The position numbers and the translations under genes were made by a program. This document shows positions 8,140 through 14,916 of a DNA stretch of 64,000 bases, in pieces (position 1 is the stretch's first letter; every line of letters starts with the position of its first letter). Source of the stretch: Gordoniibacillus chartarius (GTDB lineage Bacteria; Bacillota; Bacilli; Paenibacillales; NBRC-103111). A model generated the notes under the pieces. It did no database searches, had not been told where the DNA came from, and saw nothing but the letters and a program-made list of their open reading frames with translations. The stretch spans positions 62,001 to 126,000 of the forward strand of contig NZ_JBHLWN010000031.1 in NCBI RefSeq assembly GCF_042432825.1, written 5' to 3'.

Positions 8140-8883
8140 CTATTGCGAGATTGCGGTTGTGTCCTCTTCTTTTGCAAAGGGACTCTTTTCTTCAAGAGAT
8201 GTCCAAGCTTCCCAAGCTTCCACGAAATTCTGATACTCCCCTTGAAGAAGCCGGTATAAAACCTGTCGCTCCATCACATGCGCGTTATCGGTAGATTGCA
8301 AAATATAGAGAAGATGAGCCAAACGCTTCTGATCAACTTCTGCGAAGCACTCCTTGAAATAAGCAATAGAGAAAAAGAATAGCAACCGCATTTCCATTCG
8401 AAATTCGCTTAAATCTCGAAACCCCATGTTGCTAGGCTTCGGGAGCCACTTACTCAAATCGCCAACAAACATGCTCTGATTGCCAGTCGGATTGATTCCA
8501 ATACGGAACTGCAACATGGCGGCGTCCAATGCATCCTGAGTTTGCGCTTGTTCGATCAGGCGAATTGTGTCCCTGCCGATACGTTTTTCCAAACATTTTC
8601 CGGCATAGGAGACAGTAGACTCAATGTTGTTCAACGGACACTTAAAATGCTCCGCTGTCAACTTATAGTTATAGTTATTGTTGAAAAAGAAACGGATCTT
8701 GTTCTTGACTGACTTATGAGTCAGGAAATTCTGAGTGCTCGTATACTCAGCAATTTCCATCAACGCAGCGTATCGACGTTCCTCTAACCGTTTCGCTTCT
8801 CCGTCAACAAGCGGATTCGACTGCAATTTCCTTCTGACGTTATAAATTGCTTCATGAAGCTGCTTGAAGATGATCTTTGCCAT
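8140..8883 (-). CDS. Hypothetical 247-residue soluble protein, first gene of sortase operon
   Basis: No family recognised. Predicted helical throughout, with no signal peptide or membrane segment. Residues about 57-105 (THKSVKNKIRF ... IESTVSYAGKCLEKRIG) have the rhythm of a helix-turn-helix or sigma-like region, so a regulatory role for the operon is possible but unproven. The start ATG has GGGGGTGA eight bases upstream. It ends 43 bases before the sortase start, and the upstream 8884-9170 region contains no other gene, so transcription of the sortase operon probably begins just above this gene. Confidence 0.65.
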   Translation of the reverse strand: MAKIIFKQLHEAIYNVRRKLQSNPLVDGEAKRLEERRYAALMEIAEYTSTQNFLTHKSVKNKIRFFFNNNYNYKLTAEHFKCPLNNIESTVSYAGKCLEKRIGRDTIRLIEQAQTQDALDAAMLQFRIGINPTGNQSMFVGDLSKWLPKPSNMGFRDLSEFRMEMRLLFFFSIAYFKECFAEVDQKRLAHLLYILQSTDNAHVMERQVLYRLLQGEYQNFVEAWEAWTSLEEKSPFAKEEDTTAISQ

Positions 8884-9174
8884 TTTTCTGATTCACCCCC
8901 GAGGACACTGATCTGCTTAGGTAACAACCAAAGTCACAGGAAAACAACCAGAACGAGAATTCGTTCATTTACTTAGAAATTCCAACCGGCGAAAACTGGG
9001 AAATGGATTTTACATTTGACTTCCCCCTCTCCAAAAACCCAGAGTTGACAGCCCTTTGACGCCAGAAGAAATGAATAATAAAACGTAGCCGACCTCTTTT
9101 TCTCAGTCGTGCATTCAAGTTAGAGTAGATCGGGGTCGAGCATTTATTGTTCCTGCTCCAGAAGTTCATAAAAA

Positions 9175-9217
9175 AGTGCTGTCCGCACCCCGATAAAGGC
9201 GAGATGCGAACAGCACT
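9175..9217 (-). terminator. Long hairpin with T-run, minus orientation
   Basis: AGTGCTGT(CCGCA) pairs with (TGCGA)ACAGCACT around a loop of about 16 bases; on the minus strand it is followed by TTTTT. It lies in the gene-free interval 8884-9842, about 600 bases beyond the last gene of the 12.2-9.8 kb operon, which implies a long untranslated or decayed 3' region. Confidence 0.6.
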
Positions 9218-9475
9218 GTTAAAGAAGGAACCTTATCTGATAAATACCTACTGCTTTGGGGCAGAAAAGACGGAAGTCCAATTGAATTGACATAAATAGA
9301 AAAGATTTTTACCCCAGATGACGAGCAGGGAAATCTCACTGCTGACCGATTTCGTGGCTCACGCAATTGTAATAAGAATTATCCGGGATATCAGTGATTT
9401 TTCGATGCCCCAACCGTTCCATAGCCGGAATCATCGTCTGCATATGATTACCGCATTTTAGCGTTTGCTAAAAGA

Positions 9476-9766
9476 ATGAAGAACTGTTCTAAGCGACTGA
9501 TCTCATTTTATAAAATACTGTCCAACGTTTATAAGATGCTGATCTTCATTTATAAATGACTAACCAACTTTTATAAAACGCTAACCGACAGTTATAACGG
9601 TCTCGGCCAGATTTATAAAGAAGTATCGGGGGAAGGTAAAGGAATGGATGATGGAAAAGAGGGCCGGTTTGCATTACGTATCTACCAAAAGGGAATAAAA
9701 CAACATAAATCGAACAGCGTTATAAAGAGAAAATGCCTCACCGCTCTAAGCCTGCGCCCAAAATGA
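9476..9766 (+). pseudogene. Possible decayed coiled-coil gene spanning the 21-bp repeats
   Basis: Starting at the ATG at 9476 the plus strand reads MKNCSKR followed by six heptads of the form L-x-x-h-Y-K-x. A TGA at 9557-9559 interrupts the third heptad; beyond it the same frame stays open for about 68 codons. The leucine codons of the heptads vary only at the third base (CTG, CTG, CTG, CTA, CTA, CTC), as expected if the repeat was once translated. No convincing ribosome binding site precedes the ATG. It may be a broken small coiled-coil gene, or the coding look may be a by-product of a DNA repeat array. Confidence 0.3.
9497..9622. repeat. Six tandem degenerate 21-bp repeats with TTTATAA core
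   Basis: Units start at 9497, 9518, 9539, 9560, 9581 and 9602, each exactly 21 bases, loosely CTnAnC followed by TTTATAA at a fixed offset. A seventh, weaker unit may precede at 9476. Twenty-one bases is two helical turns, so the cores lie on one face of the DNA. It could be an iteron, centromere-like or operator array, or a remnant of a heptad-coding sequence. The rest of the 8884-9842 interval shows no supported gene. Confidence 0.75.
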
Positions 9767-9842
9767 TGCAGAACTATAGATGGCAAGGCGATTATGAGAA
9801 AATTCAACCGATTTCAACCCTGTGTACTGCGGGTGCTTCATA

Positions 9843-10520
9843 TCAATACACCCGCCGAATAGGTGGTAAGTATTCGAATAAGTTCAATCGCTCCAGTAAC
9901 TCATCATTCTCAATAATAATGAGTAGAAGCGTTTTGAAGTCGTTCTCTTGCATCCAAGTAGAAACGCGATGACTAAGAGAAGTCATTTTTCCGCCCTTAT
10001 ACAAGTACTTAACATCGCTCCACGCTTCAAAGTCATTATATTTTTCAAACAGCTTCACCAGTTTCTTTACACCCCACGGTTTACCACTTAAAGCGCTGGA
10101 CATCACAACGTGCAGAGCAATTGACTTTTCATCTGCCAGAAAATCAGAAACGAGTCTATATATCTCGCAGATGACTTCAAAGTCTTCAAGGATAGACGAG
10201 GATTCCGATGAATCAGAACTTCTCAACATATGAAGTGACTTACCAAAAAAGCGATCCGGATAGCGTTTTGCTTCGTCTTCATCCAACATTGCAACTTCAC
10301 TTCTAATTTTGCAGTAAAACGTATTCCTGTCGCACACTGCGGCAAAAGCCTCAATATCATTCGCTCTGCCTTTGTTCGACTTACCGTCGATTGGCCGAAG
10401 GCAGAAGTCTGTTAGCCATTCTCGAGCTTTTGCACTTGTAAGCGGTCGTACAATGACTGGGTATATCTCCCGTATGATCTCGATGTCGGTAAACGTCTTA
10501 TTAAGGCTGAAGGTTAGCAT
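9843..10520 (-). CDS. Hypothetical 225-residue protein, last gene of recombinase-like/HNH operon
   Basis: Not recognised. The ATG at 10520 is selected because GGAGGGAAAG precedes it, inside the end of the HNH gene (20-base overlap). The product starts MLTFSLNKTFTDIEIIREIYP, is acidic and helical, and has no signal peptide or membrane helix. Three regions repeat a D(F/I)E(V/A)I or DIE-type pattern (TDIEIIREIYPV, NDIEAFAAV, EDFEVICEIYRLV, NDFEAWSDV), suggesting four copies of a degenerate helical repeat of roughly 50-70 residues each ending in a conserved Tyr or Val. Function unknown. Confidence 0.6.
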   Translation of the reverse strand: MLTFSLNKTFTDIEIIREIYPVIVRPLTSAKAREWLTDFCLRPIDGKSNKGRANDIEAFAAVCDRNTFYCKIRSEVAMLDEDEAKRYPDRFFGKSLHMLRSSDSSESSSILEDFEVICEIYRLVSDFLADEKSIALHVVMSSALSGKPWGVKKLVKLFEKYNDFEAWSDVKYLYKGGKMTSLSHRVSTWMQENDFKTLLLIIIENDELLERLNLFEYLPPIRRVY

Positions 10521-11181
10521 ATGCTTTCCCTCCAGCAGTCTCACTCCATTTCTTCCAAAACAACTCGACGTAATTAAACCCATTTTTATACTTTGGCCTA
10601 ATAAACATTTTGTGATGATCATGATTGCCCTTTTGGGTGGCAATATTAATATTGCCTATCCCATTATTCTCTTTCTCGCCGTCGATGTGATTAGGGACGA
10701 TAGGCCGACCGCTTCCAAGCGCAGAAAGAGCAAGTGATCCATAACCAAGCATTGCAATGATTTGATGGACTCTGGGAATAAAGTGGCCTCCCTCTTTACA
10801 TTTAAAAAGGAGACTCTTGCGCCCTCCCGAACGCTTATAGCTGTTTAGTAAAAATTCACCCTTTTCCGGGTAGAATACGCCGTTTTCATACACTACACGA
10901 TGTTCACCTGTTCTTTTGCGAATCAGAATGATTCTGTTCTCCTTGTACAAGCTCTCGTACATGTCGGCATTATAACGATATATTTCACCTTTATTAATTT
11001 CAACAAACAGAACATAGTTTTGAAAGATCATACGAACTACTCCTGGAAAAACAACACGTTTCGAATTGTTGAGCATGATCATATACTGTTGCTTTTTTGA
11101 CAGCCCCTCTTGAAAGGGGATAATGGTGTCAATGGGAACTCTATCCTTCAGATCAGCCACTACTTCATATTCAGCAGACAT
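10501..11181 (-). CDS. HNH-type endonuclease-like protein
   Basis: 226 residues. The C-terminal third contains PNHIDGEKENNGIGNI followed by NIATQKGNHDHH, the layout of HNH nucleases of the homing/phage type (H-I-D-G, then N-N-x-x-x-N-I, then N-H). The N-terminal 110 residues are beta-rich with no recognised fold. A good ribosome binding site (GAGGAGG, nine bases) precedes the ATG. The gene lies within a five-gene minus-strand operon with a recombinase-like protein and is followed by an overlapping gene. It may be a homing-type or defence nuclease; the metal-binding His and Asn positions appear present. Confidence 0.68.
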   Translation of the reverse strand: MSAEYEVVADLKDRVPIDTIIPFQEGLSKKQQYMIMLNNSKRVVFPGVVRMIFQNYVLFVEINKGEIYRYNADMYESLYKENRIILIRKRTGEHRVVYENGVFYPEKGEFLLNSYKRSGGRKSLLFKCKEGGHFIPRVHQIIAMLGYGSLALSALGSGRPIVPNHIDGEKENNGIGNINIATQKGNHDHHKMFIRPKYKNGFNYVELFWKKWSETAGGKAYANLQP

Positions 11182-11222
11182 TTAAGCTCCTCCTCACTTT
11201 TCTCTTGACTTTTTCTCTGTTT

Positions 11223-11744
11223 TTACGACTCGAAGATTCGAATCAACTCTCTAAGGCGATTCCGATGGATCGATAATCTCGCTGCGGCTTCGGTTGAATT
11301 GTAAGCACCGCTTTTATACTCGGTGTACACTTTGTAAAAGTCTGGCGGGAACGTTTGAATAGGTCGCCCAATCTTTTTCTGCCGAAGGGTAGTCAAACGT
11401 TCCTTTTCCTCAATAAATTCCTTAATGGCCAATAGTGTCTCGAACCCCTCATCAGAGATGACGCGCTGATTGTTGGACTCGAGAAGAACCAGTTCTACTT
11501 GAAATTCCCGGATTGTGCTTAAAAAATGACGTAATTCGGACACGGTATCAGCAACCTCTCTGAGATTACGAATTACCAAAGTGTCCGAATGATTGAGCTT
11601 GTCTAACGTCTCTTTAAGAGCGTTGCCGCCAGACTCCCCCAATTCATTAACAAGATCGATGAACAACTTTTCTGCATGAGAAACAACCTTAAACTCTTCG
11701 ATATCTTGCTTGCGCCGACACCGAATGTACCCCAATCGTGCCAT
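11223..11744 (-). CDS. Serine recombinase (resolvase/invertase) homologue lacking catalytic residues
   Basis: 173 residues, close to the 180-190 of small resolvases and invertases. The order matches gamma-delta resolvase: MARLGYIRCRRKQD at the N-terminus, HSDTLVIRNLREVADTVSEL in the middle, the long E-helix (EFIEEKERL), GRPI at the domain junction and a C-terminal helix-turn-helix (NSTEAAARLSIHRNRLREL). The nucleophile serine of the usual R-V-S-T-x-D-Q is replaced by Arg, and the K-L-D-R-L-G-R arginines appear as NLREVAD, so strand cleavage is not expected. It may act as a DNA-binding regulator or architectural protein. A good ribosome binding site precedes the ATG. Confidence 0.75.
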   Translation of the reverse strand: MARLGYIRCRRKQDIEEFKVVSHAEKLFIDLVNELGESGGNALKETLDKLNHSDTLVIRNLREVADTVSELRHFLSTIREFQVELVLLESNNQRVISDEGFETLLAIKEFIEEKERLTTLRQKKIGRPIQTFPPDFYKVYTEYKSGAYNSTEAAARLSIHRNRLRELIRIFES

Positions 11745-11765
11745 AACCGTTTTCTCCCCTCGTTG

Positions 11766-11993
11766 TTACATCCTGACCGTGTACCTAGCTTGCTTGCGAA
11801 GATTAAACTTCACATTGCCAATGCAGATATGCCATTCCCTGTCATACTCAATTCGGAATCGTATAAATGTGTTTGTGATAAAAATGCTGATACTGTCACC
11901 ACAGTGAAGCGGGTAGTCCGAACCGTCGCCCAAATCAACAATCCAACGGTCAAGACCTGCATCATAACTCATAGAATTACCCATCGTAAGCAT
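11766..11993 (-). CDS. DUF5348-like small protein
   Basis: 75 residues. The pattern YPLHCGDSISI ... RFRIEYDREWHI matches the DUF5348 family (L-H-C-G-D, then R-I-E-Y-D then W), small proteins frequent on Firmicute mobile elements. The start has GAGAGGTGG upstream. It ends 21 bases before the recombinase homologue in the same operon. Function unknown. Confidence 0.65.
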   Translation of the reverse strand: MLTMGNSMSYDAGLDRWIVDLGDGSDYPLHCGDSISIFITNTFIRFRIEYDREWHICIGNVKFNLRKQARYTVRM

Positions 11994-12017
11994 TCACCAC
12001 CTCTCAGGGAGAATCGA

Positions 12018-12197
12018 TCAACTTGCAAACTTGGACGCAATCACGCAGAACACCAGAACAATACCCATTGCAAAAGCAATTGATCTGCTGATCTGTCTAA
12101 CGACAGTAGGTAATGATTCGTTCGTTGCGACCTCCAAACAAGTAATTCCGCAGGTAAAACTGAACAGAATAAGCGCAAACAGGAACAGATACAGCAT
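12018..12197 (-). CDS. Small two-helix membrane protein
   Basis: 59 residues when started at the ATG at 12197, which has GGAGGAG nine bases upstream; an ATG six codons earlier is possible. Two membrane helices: MLYLFLFALILFSFTCGITC and AFAMGIVLVFCVIAS. It is the first gene after the promoter at 12282-12310 and heads the DUF5348/recombinase-like/HNH operon. No family recognised; size and topology resemble holin-like or toxin-like phage and plasmid proteins. Confidence 0.5.
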   Translation of the reverse strand: MLYLFLFALILFSFTCGITCLEVATNESLPTVVRQISRSIAFAMGIVLVFCVIASKFAS

Positions 12198-12281
12198 TGC
12201 GATCAACTCCTCCATCTTTTCTCTTTTTAGAAAAACCTTTATTTTACTTTTTTACCAATAAAACTTTAACGGTTGTGTTTT

Positions 12282-12310
12282 GTTATAGCATGGGTTGCCC
12301 GTCAAAGCAA
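12282..12310 (-). promoter_or_regulatory. Sigma-A-type promoter of the 12.2-9.8 kb operon
   Basis: Minus strand: -35 TTGCTT (12305-12310), a 17-base spacer, -10 TATAAC (12282-12287). A GGGGTAAAAA box lies 26 bases upstream of the -35 (12336-12345) and recurs upstream of the intact sigK. Confidence 0.55.
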
Positions 12311-12345
12311 CTAGTTTTTAGGCAACAATAAAAAGTTTTTACCCC

Positions 12346-12945
12346 CGCAGACCGACCGCCAAAAGCAACCGACAACGTGACAGCCGGAAAGCCACCTGTC
12401 AGACGAGGAGAGGGGGAGGGTAAGGGTTGAAGACCAGCCGAGGGGAGAGAACGCCCGTTCGGGCAAACGTAGAGGGCGTGACGAGAGAAGGGGACTAGGG
12501 CAGAAAACCCGGAGGGGTTAGAAAAGGCATAGGATAATAAAAATCCGAGCTACGGGAAGCGAACCCCGCTCGAATATCGTCAGGATTCGCTTAACTCATG
12601 ATTTTTGAGGATGTGTACTTTTAGGAAAGATCGTGATGCTGCATTACGACATGGTTCGACAAACCAACACGGGGATTCAAGCGAAATCAAGCCGAAAAGT
12701 GTGTCTATACGTTAGGGTTGTGACAACATGCTGTCAGTAAGGCCGGTTTAAAGTAAGACGAGTGTTCTTGTGTGCATGTATCCCTGACTGAATTACGCGT
12801 ACTCCGAGTTTAGTGTGATCAAGAAACATCAATCCAATTTCAAGGCAAGGAACCCCAAATCGGCTGGAATAAACCGATTCGGGGCGGTTGTTACTTTACG
12901 ATTTATCGTGACTGGGGAGACTGGGTAGAGCGGGTTAATAACCTA
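12346..12945. other. Gene-free 600-base interval with dyads and a purine-rich tract
   Basis: No credible reading frame on either strand. The plus strand from about 12395 to 12545 is strongly purine-rich. Dyads include TGACAG...CTGTCA (12377-12402 area), ACGCCC...GGGCGT with an internal CCCGTTCGGG (about 12450-12480), AACCCGGAGGGGTT (about 12507-12520), and CCCCAAATCGG...CCGATTCGGGG (about 12851-12885). It could encode a structured RNA or be an origin or transfer region. Confidence 0.4.
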
Positions 12946-14508
12946 CTAAAGCGTATGGATGTACCTCCAACGACTATGAAGCAAGAAATCAGGTACAATA
13001 AAGTTTGTCCAAATATACTCCACTTGAACTTCTCCTTTCGATGATGAACTACTCTTGGGAATCGGACCTAAACTTGTCTTGTGCCAACGTGGTTTCATTA
13101 AAAAGTCGTAAATTTCATTATCTGTACCGCAAAGTATTATTTTCATATCAACTTCGTTAATCAGTCGAAGCATTTTTTCCTGTTCGGAGTCAGGAAATGG
13201 ACTTTCATAGCAGTCTGCACCGACATAAGGAGGGTCGAGCAGAGTTAGAAAATCACTCCGATGACCAAATTTTCTAATGAAAAAATCATAGCTGCCACAC
13301 TTTATGGTGATTCCTTGCAAAAAAGGTACAAATTCCAAGTAGCGCATCAGACTTCGATATGAGATTCCTTGCCTTGCATTTTCTTTGCAAAATGTTTGGC
13401 GATCTGCCGCCCTGCTAAATTCGGCTATCAGAATTGTGAGTGCCGCTGACTCGATTGGAGGAGTGAAGTTACTAAGTCTACGTTCTCTAGCTTGATGAAA
13501 AGCCTCTTCGGTTTGTATTTCACTTTGCAACCAGAAAGCCATATCCAGAGTCGCTTTTGCTGCTGTCATTTCCGTAAAACTTGTCATCAGATTCACAATA
13601 CCAATATCTACGTCGTTGTAGACAAACTTCGATAGCGGAGGGAAATATCGTAGTTGAGGAATAAAAATGTTGCCACCACCAAATAAGTCTAAGAACCCTG
13701 TAATATTGTCTCGGCGGATAATATACCTGAGAAACGAAATGAAAAAGGGGAGAAGGCGACTTTTGCCGCCAATCGTCGGTAGTTTCTTGAGTGGTTTTGA
13801 ACTAGGCATCAATTTTAACCTCCGATTCGTCAATGTAAAATACATAAGCATGACCAGCCTTACCGTCTTTGAACGTAACAGTCTGTCTTGACTCGAATGA
13901 ACCGCTATAAAAACACCTCGCTCTTGCAAGACCTCAAAAACCCCGTTCAGCTTCTTCGTATTGCTAATTCCAAGCAGATCACGCAAATAGCTGGGGACAA
14001 AAGCCACAGTCTTGCGTCCAAACTTTTTAATGGACTTCTCATCATCAAGCGTAACGCCATGACTGTTTTCATCATCAAAGTCGTTTGTTATTCTAGAAGG
14101 GAAAACTGTCGGGTTATTATTTACATGCTCAACAATCGCACGGTAAAACACGTCTGCTTCCTCTTCTCTTAACTTGCGATGTGTATTGGATGCGATAAAA
14201 CGGTCATAATCAGGATCAGATGTAACATAATTACCTTGACGCTTAAGGTTGTCAATATAAGCGATAAACAACTGATCAAAGTAAGGACTATAACGCCCTT
14301 TGTTCATCAGCTCGTTCGTTAACTGTTTGTATCTCTTAGAGTCATGAAAGTCAGACGGTAAACAAAAAATTGGATCTGTTCCTCCCCATTTGCTGGTGAG
14401 TTTCGCCACGAACACTTCACCATAATCCGGGTGATTCACGCGTAAAAGTTTTACATCCCAATCTTCCTCAACAACAGCTTTCTCAGATTTACCAAATCCA
14501 TTTGCCAT
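12946..14508 (-). CDS. D12-class DNA adenine N6-methyltransferase with N-terminal extension
   Basis: 520 residues; Dam-like D12 enzymes usually have about 270-300. The C-terminal half has the class motifs: GGKSRLLPF (AdoMet site, about residue 244), DLFGGGNIF (motif I, about 272) and the catalytic DPPY (about 425). The N-terminal 230 residues match no domain I recognise and include FGRKTVAFVPSYLRDLLGI. The start has GAGGAGA upstream. No restriction endonuclease gene is adjacent, so it is a solitary or orphan methyltransferase, as often found on phages and islands. The leader contains two inverted repeats (see 14521-14572). Confidence 0.82.
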   Translation of the reverse strand: MANGFGKSEKAVVEEDWDVKLLRVNHPDYGEVFVAKLTSKWGGTDPIFCLPSDFHDSKRYKQLTNELMNKGRYSPYFDQLFIAYIDNLKRQGNYVTSDPDYDRFIASNTHRKLREEEADVFYRAIVEHVNNNPTVFPSRITNDFDDENSHGVTLDDEKSIKKFGRKTVAFVPSYLRDLLGISNTKKLNGVFEVLQERGVFIAVHSSQDRLLRSKTVRLVMLMYFTLTNRRLKLMPSSKPLKKLPTIGGKSRLLPFFISFLRYIIRRDNITGFLDLFGGGNIFIPQLRYFPPLSKFVYNDVDIGIVNLMTSFTEMTAAKATLDMAFWLQSEIQTEEAFHQARERRLSNFTPPIESAALTILIAEFSRAADRQTFCKENARQGISYRSLMRYLEFVPFLQGITIKCGSYDFFIRKFGHRSDFLTLLDPPYVGADCYESPFPDSEQEKMLRLINEVDMKIILCGTDNEIYDFLMKPRWHKTSLGPIPKSSSSSKGEVQVEYIWTNFIVPDFLLHSRWRYIHTL

Positions 14509-14520
14509 TATTGTTTCTCC

Positions 14521-14572
14521 TCTCGCATCTTTTTGACTTGCGAGATTAAGTGCACTGCCTCAAACACTTAAT
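14521..14572 (-). promoter_or_regulatory. Two inverted repeats in methyltransferase leader
   Basis: TCTCGCA/TGCGAGA (14521-14527 and 14539-14545) forms a seven-base-pair stem whose downstream arm on the minus strand runs into the GAGGAG ribosome binding site. ATTAAGTG/CACTTAAT (14545-14552 and 14565-14572) lies just above it and looks like an operator. Confidence 0.45.
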
Positions 14573-14586
14573 ACAGAAATAAAAAT

Positions 14587-14611
14587 AAAAAGGCCAAAAT
14601 CAGCCCTTTTT
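14587..14611 (-). terminator. AT-flanked terminator after the 47-residue gene
   Basis: AAAAAGGGC-TGATTTT-GGCCTTTTT on the minus strand followed by ATTTTT; one mismatch in the stem. Its symmetry would also allow plus-strand termination. Confidence 0.65.
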
Positions 14612-14659
14612 AGTCCTTCTCGAAAAATTTTTTTGCCTTCTCAACTATCCAATACAGCC

Positions 14660-14803
14660 TCATTTCCAATATCTTGTAAATGGGGTTCTGACTCCAGAAG
14701 CAGACATCATAAAAGCTAACGCAGGAAACCAACATATGTATACCATTTGACCAAGCAACCACCAATCTAAAGCATAAATAAAGCGCCATACAGGATGGCG
14801 CAT
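14660..14803 (-). CDS. Hypothetical 47-residue aromatic membrane-type protein
   Basis: The ATG at 14803 has CAGGAG nine bases upstream; an ATG 20 codons earlier has a poorer site. The product, MRHPVWRFIYALDWWLLG and onward, is rich in Trp/Tyr/Phe and contains one likely membrane segment. No family. It sits between the terminator of the giant surface protein and the methyltransferase. Confidence 0.35.
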   Translation of the reverse strand: MRHPVWRFIYALDWWLLGQMVYICWFPALAFMMSASGVRTPFTRYWK

Positions 14804-14874
14804 AGTAATATACTCCTGATTCATTTCAGAAACCATTACAAGAACGAATATTGATTTGGACATTCTCTTTCAAA

Positions 14875-14907
14875 GAGTGTCGGTCACCGAATTGGCAACC
14901 GACACTC
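14875..14907 (-). terminator. Hairpin terminator of the giant surface-protein gene
   Basis: GAGTGTCGGT and ACCGACACTC form a perfect ten-base-pair stem ten bases after the stop at 14917; only a short TTTG follows on the minus strand. Confidence 0.6.
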
Positions 14908-14916
14908 GAGCATTTC

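Noticed and set aside
7281..8195. Sortase start at TTG 8195, overlapping the previous gene
   Set aside because: TTG at 8096 has a perfect GGAGGTG at ideal distance and gives a normal sortase N-terminus; 8195 has no such site.
8969..9366. Two overlapping minus-strand frames of 66 codons
   Set aside because: No ribosome binding sites, Arg/Ser-rich random composition, and one crosses the terminator hairpin at 9175-9217.
9497..9622. CRISPR array
   Set aside because: The repeats are directly adjacent with no spacers, only 21 bases long and degenerate; no cas genes are present.
10501..11181. IscB/HEARO-type RNA-guided nuclease next to the structured interval at 12.3-12.9 kb
   Set aside because: The HNH protein has only 226 residues and no RuvC segments, and the interval is 1.2 kb away across three genes.
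12946..14508. Complete restriction-modification system
   Set aside because: No recognisable restriction endonuclease is adjacent; the HNH protein is in a separate operon with its own promoter.
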